From: Salegentibacter tibetensis
GTDB lineage: Bacteria; Bacteroidota; Bacteroidia; Flavobacteriales; Flavobacteriaceae
NCBI RefSeq assembly: GCF_020164485.1
Contig: NZ_JAIQZA010000012.1
Coordinates: 1 to 64,000 of the forward strand
Direction of reading: 5' to 3'
Length of the DNA stretch: 64,000 nt
The notes under the pieces were generated by a model. The model did no database searches. It saw only the letters and a program-made list of their open reading frames with translations, and was not told where the DNA came from. The position numbers were made by a program, and so were the translations under genes. Positions within the stretch are counted from its first letter, which is position 1. The number at the start of each line of letters is the position of its first letter. Below, piece by piece: positions 1 to 7,581 of this stretch.

Positions 1-47
1 CTCACGATAAACTCACAAATTCACAGTGAACTCACGATGAACTCACA
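1..47. repeat. Degenerate short tandem repeat (ACTCAC units)
   Basis: Several imperfect copies of an ACTCAC/ATTCAC word follow each other in the first 47 bases. Nothing coding is seen here. The left part may continue outside the window. Confidence 0.4.
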
Positions 48-87
48 TAAAATTTAACACTATTTGTTAAAATTTAAGCACAAAAAG

Positions 88-127
88 AAAGGGTAACTAT
101 ATGAAAACCATACAATTACCCTTTTTT
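88..127 (+). terminator. Rho-independent terminator
   Basis: Perfect 9-bp inverted repeat AAAGGGTAA (88-96) and TTACCCTTT (116-124), with a T run after the right arm. It would end a + strand transcript entering from the left and, because the left arm begins with an A run, could also act on the tRNA transcript from the minus strand. Confidence 0.7.
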
Positions 128-151
128 ATGTTAAAATATAACTTGTAAAAG

Positions 152-226
152 TCGGGGTGGCAGGATTCGAACCTGCGGCCTCCTGCTCCCAAAGCAGGCG
201 CGATAACCGGGCTACGCTACACCCCG
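152..226 (-). tRNA. tRNA-Pro (anticodon TGG)
   Basis: The minus strand folds as a full cloverleaf. The acceptor stem is CGGGGTG/CACCCCG, the T arm carries GGTTCGAATCC, and the anticodon stem CCTGC/GCAGG encloses the loop TTTGGGA, which gives anticodon TGG. Base 152 supplies discriminator A. CCA is not encoded. Confidence 0.95.
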
Positions 227-299
227 TAGCTGATAGCTTACGCTATCGTTCAAAGTTTCAAATTCGTGGTTCAAGGTTACTTTTAAAAGTAGACCGGGA

Positions 300-435
300 A
301 CCGGGCGGAGCCTGTCCTGAGTAAATCTTGATAAAGATTTATCGAAGGGCTACACCCCGAGTAATTTATTAATCGCGCTCGGTGCGATAATTAGGCGGAG
401 TTTATCCCGACTTTATGTGGGGTCTACACCTCGTA
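300..435. repeat. Degenerate tRNA-flank repeats and hairpins
   Basis: The spacer between the two tRNA genes holds two degraded copies of a segment resembling the tRNA-Pro 5' end and its flank. GGCTACACCCCGAGTAA lies around 347-363 and GGTCTACACCTCGTAGCTT around 421-439; the tRNA-Pro gene ends as GCTACACCCCGTAGCTG. Between them are the hairpin AAATCTT/AAGATTT and a CCTGAG...TCGAAGGG word like the one at 19692. No folded tRNA is present. Confidence 0.45.
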
Positions 436-437
436 GC

Positions 438-459
438 TTGATGGTAAATATACCATCAA
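438..459. other. Perfect 9-bp hairpin
   Basis: TTGATGGTA (438-446) and TACCATCAA (451-459) are perfect inverted arms around the loop AATA. It lies between the two tRNA genes with no T run, so it is more likely a processing or repeat structure than a terminator. Confidence 0.5.
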
Positions 460-551
460 AAATTTTAGCCTTTCCGATCCAAAATACTCTTTCAAAAAGC
501 AGTCCGGGAGACGGAGGAAGATTATCCCTATCTTTTCCAGAAGAAAAGGAG

Positions 552-583
552 AATAAAAATCCGCAGACTAAAAGATCTTGCGG
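552..583 (-). terminator. Terminator of tRNA-Ser
   Basis: On the minus strand, immediately at the 3' end of tRNA-Ser, the arms CCGCA and TGCGG flank a 13-nt loop and are followed by ATTTTTATT. The left arm overlaps the last bases of the tRNA, so folding competes with the mature 3' end. Confidence 0.55.
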
Positions 584-663
584 AGAGACCGGGATTCGAA
601 CCCGGGCATCCAAAAAGGATGACAGCTTAGCAGGCTGCTGCATTACCACTCTGCCACCTCTCC
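581..663 (-). tRNA. tRNA-Ser (anticodon GCT)
   Basis: Minus-strand cloverleaf. The acceptor stem is GGAGAGG/TCTCTCC, the anticodon stem GCAGC/GCTGT encloses the loop CTGCTAA (anticodon GCT), a variable arm follows, and the T arm carries GGTTCGAATCC. Base 581 gives discriminator G, as usual for serine tRNA. Confidence 0.92.
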
Positions 664-808
664 AATATTTAAGAACGCGCAAACATTTTTGCGGTTGCAA
701 ATGTAACTTTTACTTACTTACCTTCCAAACTTTTTAGGCTAAAGAATGCAATTAAATGAACGCTAATTTTTAAAAGCTTTGCCATCAGAATTTTAAGTTA
801 TAAAGTTT

Positions 809-2047
809 TTAAACATTTATCCCTTCCTGGTCTATTAACTGGGCTACATTTTTAATAATTCGCCGGTGATTCTTTACAAAGGGATTGCTCTTATTCCAAA
901 CATAACCGGCTAAAACCGCGCAAATTTGTTCTTTTATTTCAGTTTTTGGGGTTTCGTGAAAAAACAGCTTTTGTAAATTCCCGGAGTACCATTCTTTTAC
1001 ATAACTGCTAAATACCGAAATTCCTGATTCCATATATTCCGCATAATCTTTCTCCCAATCAACTTCCCTTCCTTTTATTTCAAGCCTGGCAAGTTTGGCT
1101 GCCTGTAACCCAGATTCTGTTGCAAAAGCTACACCCGACGAGAAAACAGGATCAAGAAATTCTGCACTGTTGCCGGTTAAAGCAAATCCTTCGCCATAGA
1201 TTTTTTTTACGTTTCGGGAGATATTTGGCATTTTTATGGGTTCAAATAGAAAAGGCTCATCATCAAATCTATTCTTATAATATTTCAGTTTTTTCAGCAT
1301 TTCCTTAAAGGCTACTGAATTATCACTGCTGAAATCTCCAAACCAGTCATTATTACTTACAAAACCCAGGCTTGAATTTCCGTTAGAAAAAGGAAAATAC
1401 CAGAACCAGGTTTTATTGTCCAAAACTTCAAAGGTTATCAATTCGCCTTCTTTACCTTTTGGGCGGTTTGTTTCTTTAATATGGGTAAATATGGATGAAT
1501 TACCGGTAATTTTAGGGGATGCATTCAACTTTAATTGATGAGCCAAAACTCTTCCGTTGCCGCTGGCATCAATTATAAAATTAGCTTTGATTTCCATTTT
1601 TTCTTCGGAATTGATCACTATTTCAGTAATAGATTTTTTTCCGCAGAAATTAACATTTGTAACTTCAGCATTAAAAAGGATTTCAACTCCTTTTCGTTGA
1701 ATTTCATTTGCTAATACCAAATCAAAATCAGCCCTGGGAACCTGCCAGGTCCAATCCCAGCCTTCTCCATATTTTTCACTGAAATCAAATTCCCCAACTT
1801 TGTCGCCTTTTATAAACCTGGCGCCGTATTTTTTCTGAAATCCTTCGGTTTTAATAGCTTCCAGTAATCCTGCCTCCTTAAAATTATCCATGCTTTTGGG
1901 AAGTAGGCTTTCACCAATGCTAAAACGCGGAAAGGTATTTTTCTCTACCACCAAACAATCTATCCCGGATTTTTGTAAATATCCGGCAGCGACCATTCCG
2001 GAAGGACCGGCGCCAATAATTAAGACCTGGGTGCTAAGCTGTTTCAT
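809..2047 (-). CDS. FAD-dependent oxidoreductase, halogenase-like
   Basis: 412 aa flavoprotein of the geranylgeranyl-reductase / flavin-dependent halogenase superfamily. Visible features are the dinucleotide-binding motif GAGPSG (12-17), PRFSIGESLLP (40-50), DASGNGR (160-166) and the second FAD-site region near residues 292-311. A WFWYFP stretch (214-219) sits where halogenases carry WxWxIP, with F in place of I. Such enzymes occur in flexirubin-type pigment loci, where they may oxidise or chlorinate the aryl head. It is divergent from the ammonia-lyase, with 204 bp and a palindromic repeat between them. Halogenation versus hydroxylation or double-bond reduction cannot be decided from sequence alone. 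Confidence 0.8.
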   Translation of the reverse strand: MKQLSTQVLIIGAGPSGMVAAGYLQKSGIDCLVVEKNTFPRFSIGESLLPKSMDNFKEAGLLEAIKTEGFQKKYGARFIKGDKVGEFDFSEKYGEGWDWTWQVPRADFDLVLANEIQRKGVEILFNAEVTNVNFCGKKSITEIVINSEEKMEIKANFIIDASGNGRVLAHQLKLNASPKITGNSSIFTHIKETNRPKGKEGELITFEVLDNKTWFWYFPFSNGNSSLGFVSNNDWFGDFSSDNSVAFKEMLKKLKYYKNRFDDEPFLFEPIKMPNISRNVKKIYGEGFALTGNSAEFLDPVFSSGVAFATESGLQAAKLARLEIKGREVDWEKDYAEYMESGISVFSSYVKEWYSGNLQKLFFHETPKTEIKEQICAVLAGYVWNKSNPFVKNHRRIIKNVAQLIDQEGINV

Positions 2048-2065
2048 TTTAAAGGTTTCGCAGAT

Positions 2066-2164
2066 TTTTACTCGATAATCGAGATTTTAATGCTCCGAGG
2101 CTTGGCTCGAAATCAAGAATATTTTCCAGTAATGCCTCTTGGGGCTTGCCCCGAGGTAGTTTAC
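2066..2164 (+). repeat. ~100-bp dispersed palindromic element, copy A
   Basis: Begins with the palindrome CTCGATAATCGAG (2071-2083) and ends with GGGGCTTGCCCCGAGG followed by TAGTTTA. A second copy lies in opposite orientation at 33045-33146 and matches at both ends and through most of the middle. It fills most of the divergent intergenic region upstream of the ammonia-lyase. Confidence 0.85.
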
Positions 2165-2202
2165 TTAGTAATAAATATTCGTTCTAAATCTAAAATCAGC
2201 AA

Positions 2203-2233
2203 TTTTAAATACGGGCTAAATATAGTACATTTG
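2203..2233 (+). promoter_or_regulatory. Bacteroidota-type promoter of the pigment run
   Basis: TACATTTG (2226-2233) matches the -7 word TAnnTTTG. TTTT (2203-2206) stands 19 bp upstream at the -33 position (consensus TTTG). Transcription would start near 2238, just before the ATG at 2252. This excludes the much earlier in-frame ATG at 2090. Confidence 0.6.
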
Positions 2234-2251
2234 TTAAGATTCCTAAGAATA

Positions 2252-3793
2252 ATGAGGTCTATGCTCCAAATTAATGATTCCCTTAGCCTGGATGATTTTT
2301 ATAATGTTTTGTTTGAAAATACTGAAATTCAGTCTTCCTCACAGAGCCTTGAGAAAATCGAAGCCAGTTTTAAATTTCTAAACGAGTTTTCCCAGAATAA
2401 AGTTATTTATGGCGTAAACACCGGTTTTGGCCCCATGGCGCAATACAAAATTAAGAATAAAGACCGTATTCAGCTTCAGTATAATTTAATTCGAAGTCAT
2501 TCTTCAGGTTCCGGAAAAACAATGGAGCCGCTGTACGTAAAAGCTTTAATGCTCGCCCGTTTAAATACGCTTTCCTTAGGAAAATCTGGTGTTCACAAAT
2601 CGGTTGCTGAAGTTATGCAGCAACTTATCAATAAGAATATTACACCTTTAATTTTTGAACACGGTGGGGTAGGAGCTTCAGGAGATTTGGTGCAACTGGC
2701 GCATCTGGGACTGGTTTTAATCGGGGAAGGAGAAGTTTTTTATAAAGGTAAACGCTGCGAAACCAAAGCAGTTTTTTCCGAAGAAAATATTGATCCTATA
2801 GAAATTGAAATCAGGGAAGGCCTGGCTTTAATGAACGGCACTTCGGCAATGACGGGCATTGGGATTGTAAATATCATTTTCGCCAAACGCCTGCTTAACT
2901 GGTCGGTTTTTTGTTCTTCGGCGATCAATGAGATCGTTCAGGCATACGACGACCATTTATCTGAAGAGCTTAACTCCGCTAAAAAACATATAGGTCAGCA
3001 AAAGATCGCCGAAAAAATGAGAAATCATTTAAAAGACAGCAAACTTACCCGTGACCGTAATGAGCATTTGTACAACGATGCGGCCGATAAAAATACGTAT
3101 TTCGAAGAAAAAGTACAGGAATATTACAGTTTACGTTGTGTGCCGCAAATTCTCGGCCCTGTTTACGATACCCTGGAACATACCGCTAAAATTTTAATTG
3201 AAGAAGTAAATTCTGCCAACGATAATCCCATTATAGATGTGGAAAACAAGCACGTATATCACGGCGGAAATTTCCACGGGGATTATGTGGCTCTGGAAAT
3301 GGATAAATTAAAACTTGTTATCACTAAACTATCGATGCTTGCCGAACGCCAACTGAATTATTTACTGAACAATAAACTCAACGATATTCTACCTCCATTT
3401 GTGAATTTGGGAAAACTGGGCTTAAATTTCGGGATGCAGGGTGCGCAGTTTACCGCGGTTTCTACAACAGCCGAAAATCAGACGCTTTCTAATCCAATGT
3501 ATATTCATAGTATTCCCAACAATAACGACAATCAGGATATTGTGAGTATGGGCACTAACGCAGCCAATATCACAAAAACCGTTATCGACAATGCTTTTGA
3601 GGTACTTTCGGTCGAAATTATTACTATTGTTCAGGCTTTGCGTTATCTGGATTTTGATGAACAACTCTCGCAAAAGACCCGGGAGATTTTGGAAGAAATG
3701 AACAAAATAATTCCAGAAATAAAAGAAGATTTCCCATTGTATAAAATCAATGCCGAAGTAAAGAATTATCTCAAGAGTAACGAAGTTTATTAA
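2252..3793 (+). CDS. Tyrosine (aromatic amino acid) ammonia-lyase
   Basis: 513 aa enzyme of the HAL/PAL/TAL family. The Ala-Ser-Gly triad that cyclises to the MIO cofactor is at residues 142-144 in GGVGASGDLVQLAH. Family motifs VIYGVNTGFGP, NSANDNPI and GTNAANIT are also visible. It closely resembles the flexirubin-cluster TAL of Flavobacterium johnsoniae as I remember it, including the His in LIRSHSSG that favours tyrosine (or histidine) over phenylalanine. Expected role: tyrosine to 4-coumarate plus ammonia, the starter of aryl polyene synthesis. The frame is open back to 2090, but that stretch is repeat and promoter; ATG 2252 (or 2261) fits homologue length. The histidine-specific alternative is less likely here because of the polyketide neighbours. 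Confidence 0.9.
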   Translation: MRSMLQINDSLSLDDFYNVLFENTEIQSSSQSLEKIEASFKFLNEFSQNKVIYGVNTGFGPMAQYKIKNKDRIQLQYNLIRSHSSGSGKTMEPLYVKALMLARLNTLSLGKSGVHKSVAEVMQQLINKNITPLIFEHGGVGASGDLVQLAHLGLVLIGEGEVFYKGKRCETKAVFSEENIDPIEIEIREGLALMNGTSAMTGIGIVNIIFAKRLLNWSVFCSSAINEIVQAYDDHLSEELNSAKKHIGQQKIAEKMRNHLKDSKLTRDRNEHLYNDAADKNTYFEEKVQEYYSLRCVPQILGPVYDTLEHTAKILIEEVNSANDNPIIDVENKHVYHGGNFHGDYVALEMDKLKLVITKLSMLAERQLNYLLNNKLNDILPPFVNLGKLGLNFGMQGAQFTAVSTTAENQTLSNPMYIHSIPNNNDNQDIVSMGTNAANITKTVIDNAFEVLSVEIITIVQALRYLDFDEQLSQKTREILEEMNKIIPEIKEDFPLYKINAEVKNYLKSNEVY

Positions 3794-3800
3794 GAATGTC

Positions 3801-3822
3801 AGGTCGAGCGCAGTCGAGACCT
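3801..3822. repeat. Small REP-like hairpin
   Basis: AGGTC (3801-3805) and GACCT (3818-3822) flank GAGCGCAGTCGA, the GCAGTCGA core also found at 19692-19713. It lies between the ammonia-lyase and the ketoreductase and could attenuate or stabilise the transcript. Confidence 0.5.
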
Positions 3823-3842
3823 AACTGAAACCTAAAAATTCA

Positions 3843-4574
3843 ATGAAATACGCCCTAATCACCGGTGCTTCCCGCGGAATTGGAAAAGCGATTGCCCTAA
3901 ACCTGGCAAAGGAGCTGGGCTATAATATTTTGCTGAATTTCCATTCCAATACCGATGCTGCTACCGCTACTAAAGAGCTTATAGAAGCTGAAGGGGTAAA
4001 TTGCAAATTGCTTCAATTTGATGTGGCTGATGCTGAAAAAACTACAAAAACACTGAAAGATTTCAGCAAAAATAATCCTGATGCAGAAATTGAAGTAATT
4101 GTGAATAATGCAGGGATTACCCGCGACGGACTTTTTATGTGGATGAAACCGGAAGATTGGCACTCGGTAATCAATACCAGCTTAAACGGTTTTTACAATG
4201 TAACGCAACCCTTGATAAAAAATATGCTGAAACGCCGTTATGGTCGCATTATTAATATCGTCTCCCTTTCTGGATTAAAAGGCAATGCCGGGCAGGTGAA
4301 TTATTCTGCGGCAAAAGGAGCGATGGTTGCTGCCACTAAAGCCCTGGCGCAGGAAATAGGGAAAAGAAAGGTTACCGTAAATGCCGTTGCACCGGGTTTT
4401 GTCACTTCAGACATGACAGCCGATTTTGATGAAAACGAACTTAAAAAATTAATTCCCTTAAACCGTTTTGGCGAAGCCGAAGAAGTAGCCAATCTGGTAA
4501 GTTTCCTGGCTTCTAAAAAAGCTTCTTATATTACCGGTGAGGTAATAAATATTAACGGCGGACTCTATTCTTAA
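3843..4574 (+). CDS. 3-oxoacyl-ACP reductase (FabG-like)
   Basis: 243 aa short-chain dehydrogenase/reductase. The NADPH site TGASRGIG is at residues 7-14, NNAG at 88-91, and the catalytic Ser141, Tyr154 and Lys158 lie in VNYSAAKGA. The C-terminus ITGEVININGGLYS is typical of FabG. It should reduce the beta-keto group after each condensation in polyene chain growth, the role of ApeQ in aryl polyene clusters. Only 3 bp separate it from the next gene, so the two are co-transcribed. Cytosolic. Confidence 0.9.
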   Translation: MKYALITGASRGIGKAIALNLAKELGYNILLNFHSNTDAATATKELIEAEGVNCKLLQFDVADAEKTTKTLKDFSKNNPDAEIEVIVNNAGITRDGLFMWMKPEDWHSVINTSLNGFYNVTQPLIKNMLKRRYGRIINIVSLSGLKGNAGQVNYSAAKGAMVAATKALAQEIGKRKVTVNAVAPGFVTSDMTADFDENELKKLIPLNRFGEAEEVANLVSFLASKKASYITGEVININGGLYS

Positions 4575-4577
4575 ATT

Positions 4578-5456
4578 ATGGCGAATTGGAAGGGACAATC
4601 GCGCGGTACCGTGGTGGGATTGAGAATTTACGTTTTCATCATCAAAACTTTCGGGCTTTACGTTTCCTATTTTGTTCTTCTTTTTGTGGCGCTCTATTTT
4701 GTGTTTTTCGCGTTTAATTCTACCAAAAGTGTTTATTATTTGTTCAGAAAACGCCTGGGCTATTCCAGTTTCAAAGCAGCTTTTAGTGTTTATAAAAGCT
4801 ATTTCACTTTCGGAAAGATTCAACTAGACCGAATAGCTATCGCTTCTGGATTAAAACATAAATATAGCTTTGAGTTTGATGGGATTCACCACATTGAAAA
4901 TTTACTGGAACAGAAAAAAGGCGGGATCTTACTTACCGCACACATTGGAAATTTCAATCTTGCCAAACATTTTTTTGATGATAAGAACAATCATCAAATT
5001 GTAAACCTTGTGGTTACTGATTTAGAACACGAAGAGATAAAAAATTACCTGGACTCAGTAACTGGTAAGTCGGCTATAAAACTTATCGTTTTAAAAGACG
5101 ATCTTTCCCATATTTTTGAAATGAACAAAGCGCTTCAAAACAACGAACTTCTTGTTTTTGCCGCCGATCGTTATATCGAAAATGCCAAAACTTTTACTCA
5201 TAATTTTATGGGGGAAGCGGTGAGATTTCCGCAGGGACCCTTTAAACTGGCAGCGCGTAATAAAATTCCAGTATTGTTTGTACACATTATGAGGGAGAAG
5301 AATTTTCATTATCATTTCTATGCCAGGCCTTATAATCCTGAGAAAAATGATGCAAAAATTCTATTAAAAGCTTATCTTGAAAACCTGGAAACTATGTTAA
5401 AAAAGTATCCGCATCAATGGTATAATTATTACGATTACTGGAACGATTTCAGCTAA
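4578..5456 (+). CDS. LpxL/HtrB-type lipid acyltransferase
   Basis: 292 aa protein with an N-terminal membrane segment (about 26-46), then the lysophospholipid acyltransferase fold. The HX4D/E block appears as AHIGNFN: His122 is present, but the acidic residue is Asn127. The later blocks MGEAVRFPQGPFKLA and IPVLFVHIMRE match the family. Aryl polyene and flexirubin loci carry such a protein, thought to attach the acyl chain to a lipid or resorcinol acceptor at the inner membrane. The Asn is odd and may lower or change catalysis. Stop and start are 3 bp from the gene before and 9 bp from the gene after. Confidence 0.82.
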   Translation: MANWKGQSRGTVVGLRIYVFIIKTFGLYVSYFVLLFVALYFVFFAFNSTKSVYYLFRKRLGYSSFKAAFSVYKSYFTFGKIQLDRIAIASGLKHKYSFEFDGIHHIENLLEQKKGGILLTAHIGNFNLAKHFFDDKNNHQIVNLVVTDLEHEEIKNYLDSVTGKSAIKLIVLKDDLSHIFEMNKALQNNELLVFAADRYIENAKTFTHNFMGEAVRFPQGPFKLAARNKIPVLFVHIMREKNFHYHFYARPYNPEKNDAKILLKAYLENLETMLKKYPHQWYNYYDYWNDFS

Positions 5457-5465
5457 AAACAGCTT

Positions 5466-5915
5466 ATGGCAGAAAATTTACTCAAAGACCCGATTTTAGA
5501 ATTAGATCGAATTTTAGAATTAATTCCGCAGAAACCGCCCTTTGTGATGGTAGATAGTTTGCTGGAATACACCGAGAAAACTGGAACCACCGGCTTCACC
5601 ATACCTAAAAATAATATTTTGGTAGAAGATGCTAATTTTTCTGAACCAGGACTTATTGAGCATATGGCACAAAGTATGTCGCTTTGGCGCGGTTATCAGG
5701 GATTTTTAAGCGGACTTGACAAGCCAAAAACGGGGTTTATAGGAGCGATTAAAAATGTGGAAATCTTGGAACTTCCAAAAGCCGGCAGCAAACTGGTGAC
5801 TTATGTGGAAATTTTGCAGGAGTTTATGAACGTTACCTCTGTTGGCGCACGTACTCTAGATGAAGAAGGAAAGCTTTTAGCCACTTCAGAAATGAAAACC
5901 GTTACCGTAGACTGA
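5466..5915 (+). CDS. Hotdog-fold 3-hydroxyacyl-ACP dehydratase subunit (ApeP-like)
   Basis: 149 aa hotdog protein of the FabZ/ApeP kind. The opening LIPQKPPFVMVD (19-30) and the helix PGLIEHMAQSMSLWRGYQ are clear. Glu65 of IEHMAQ matches the FabZ catalytic Glu, but the GHFP block that should carry the catalytic His is absent and the loop is shortened to ANFSEPG. The other dehydratase in this locus (12121) has the His but not the Glu, so the two probably form one working heterodimer. Role: dehydration of 3-hydroxyacyl-ACP to extend the conjugated polyene. Confidence 0.83.
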   Translation: MAENLLKDPILELDRILELIPQKPPFVMVDSLLEYTEKTGTTGFTIPKNNILVEDANFSEPGLIEHMAQSMSLWRGYQGFLSGLDKPKTGFIGAIKNVEILELPKAGSKLVTYVEILQEFMNVTSVGARTLDEEGKLLATSEMKTVTVD

Positions 5916-6015
5916 TTTTTCGAATAAAATTTAGATAAAGTTTCGTAAGCCTAGATTTTTTGGTTCGTTTTTTTATCGATGGAAAAAATGAACACTATTA
6001 TTAAATTAAAACAAA

Positions 6016-6435
6016 ATGCTGGAAAAATCCTTAACCACAATTACAAATCTAAGGGTTCGTTTTCACGAATGTGATCCCCTGCAAATTGTATGGCACGGCA
6101 ATTACCTGAAGTATTTTGAAGAGGGACGCGAAGATTTTGGTAGGGAACACGGTATTTCCTATCTCGATGCCCAGGCAGAAGGCTTTTCCACGCCCATTGT
6201 AAAATCTCTTTGTGAACATAAATTACCATTAAAATACAGCGATGCGTTTCGGGTGGAAACCACTTTTATAAATTCTGAAGCCGCAAAAATAAATTTCACA
6301 TATAAAATCTTTAAAGGAGAAAATCTGATTTGTACCGGGGAAACCTTACAGGTTTTTCTGGATGAAAACCAGGAATTGGTGTTAAATAATCCGCCGTTTT
6401 TCTTAGATTGGAAAAAGAAAATGAAGCTGCTTTAA
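6016..6435 (+). CDS. YbgC / 4-hydroxybenzoyl-CoA thioesterase family protein
   Basis: 139 aa hotdog thioesterase. The N-terminal block RFHECDPLQIVWHGNYLKYFEE holds Asp20 at the catalytic position of the 4HBT family, followed by the helix GREDFGREHGISYLD. In aryl polyene loci the equivalent (ApeK) is proposed to release or proofread acyl intermediates. It follows a 100-bp gap with no clear promoter and ends one base inside the next start (TAATG), so translation is coupled to the ketosynthase. Confidence 0.85.
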   Translation: MLEKSLTTITNLRVRFHECDPLQIVWHGNYLKYFEEGREDFGREHGISYLDAQAEGFSTPIVKSLCEHKLPLKYSDAFRVETTFINSEAAKINFTYKIFKGENLICTGETLQVFLDENQELVLNNPPFFLDWKKKMKLL

Positions 6436-7580
6436 TGAAGAATCTCTACCTGTTAGATGATGCGATTATTTCTCCACTTGGATTTTCTATAGAAGAAAAT
6501 ATCCAGGCGATTCGTGAGGGGAGGTCAGGTTTAAAACTTCAGCAAAAACCTGAAATTACCGAAAATCCTTTTTTTGCCGGAATTATTGATGAATCACTTT
6601 TAAACCAAACTTTTTCAGAAATTGGAGCTACTGAAGATTTCACCAAACTGGAAAAAATGATCCTACTGGCAGTAAAGCAGATTTTAGATAAAAATATAAA
6701 CCTGGATCTAACTGAAACCGCTCTAATCATTGCTACAACTAAAGGCAACATCAACCTTTTAAAAGAACCCGGTGATTTTCCTGAAAACCGGTTAAAATTA
6801 GGCCAATTGGGAAAAGTTGTCGCTAATTTTTTTGGTTTTATCCAAACCCCTATAATTGTTTCCAACGCCTGTATTTCGGGTGGTTTGGGACTCGCAGTAG
6901 CAAGAAGGCTGTGTGATTCAGGAAAAATTAAAAATGCTATTGTAGTAGGAGCCGATTTAGTTAGTGACTTTGTGATCTCTGGTTTTAATTCTTTCCAGGC
7001 TTTAAGCGCTGAGGCCTGCAGGCCTTTTTCCAAAGATCGTGATGGGATAAGCCTGGGTGAAGCAGCAGCCGCTATTTTGGTAAGTACTGAAAAACCTAAA
7101 ATTTCAGGAGTTATTAACTTAATTGGCGACGCTTCAGCTAATGATGCAAACCATATTTCAGGACCGTCCCGGACCGGGAAAGGATTGTATAAAAGCATTC
7201 AAAAAGTCCTAAAAGAGGCTTCGATTTCCTCAGAAGAAATCGGTTTTTTATCAGCGCACGGCACGGCTACGGTGTATAATGATGAGATGGAAAGTATGGC
7301 TTTTCACCGTTCCGGTTTAGAGGAAACACCACTCCATAGCTTAAAGGGCTTTTACGGGCATACGCTGGGTGCTTCGGCTTTAATAGAAAGCATTATCACC
7401 AAACATTCAATGTTGAATAATGAATTATTTGCTTCTAAAAATTTCGGGGAATTGGGCGTTTCGAAACCACTAAATGTTATTCGAGAAAATCAGAAACAGG
7501 AAATCAGTTATGCATTAAAAACCGCATCTGGTTTTGGTGGCTGCAACCTGGCTTTGATTTTTAAAGCGGAAAAAAAATAA
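6435..7580 (+). CDS. Beta-ketoacyl-ACP synthase (FabF-type), catalytic triad intact
   Basis: 381 aa condensing enzyme. Cys146 in SNACISGG, His275 in SAHGTAT and His309 in GFYGHTLGAS form the complete KAS I/II triad. GFGGCNLALIF closes the fold. The frame is open to 6408, but ATG 6435 overlaps the upstream stop and gives the right N-terminus. In the pathway it elongates the aryl starter with malonyl-ACP. It may pair with the small Cys-less protein encoded immediately downstream, 1 bp away. Confidence 0.88.
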   Translation: MKNLYLLDDAIISPLGFSIEENIQAIREGRSGLKLQQKPEITENPFFAGIIDESLLNQTFSEIGATEDFTKLEKMILLAVKQILDKNINLDLTETALIIATTKGNINLLKEPGDFPENRLKLGQLGKVVANFFGFIQTPIIVSNACISGGLGLAVARRLCDSGKIKNAIVVGADLVSDFVISGFNSFQALSAEACRPFSKDRDGISLGEAAAAILVSTEKPKISGVINLIGDASANDANHISGPSRTGKGLYKSIQKVLKEASISSEEIGFLSAHGTATVYNDEMESMAFHRSGLEETPLHSLKGFYGHTLGASALIESIITKHSMLNNELFASKNFGELGVSKPLNVIRENQKQEISYALKTASGFGGCNLALIFKAEKK

Positions 7581-7581
7581 A

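Noticed and set aside
1-47. CRISPR-like repeats at the left edge
   Set aside because: Units are 6-10 bases and imperfect, with no spacers and no cas genes; they are simple degenerate repeats.
413-737. ORFs on both strands across the tRNA-Ser gene
   Set aside because: They read through a tRNA and its flanks, have no recognisable domain and are shadows of non-coding sequence.
2090-2251. N-terminal extension of the ammonia-lyase from ATG 2090
   Set aside because: The stretch is encoded by the palindromic repeat and the promoter (-7 word at 2226), and homologues start near 2252.
4458-4823. 121-codon ORF on the minus strand
   Set aside because: It overlaps two well-supported + strand genes (FabG and acyltransferase) and shows no domain.
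5916-6015. Promoter in the 100-bp gap before the thioesterase
   Set aside because: No TAnnTTTG with a -33 box at proper spacing was found; the gap remains unexplained.
6539-7198. 219-codon ORF on the minus strand
   Set aside because: It lies wholly inside the first ketosynthase gene, whose catalytic motifs are clear; composition is typical of an antisense shadow.
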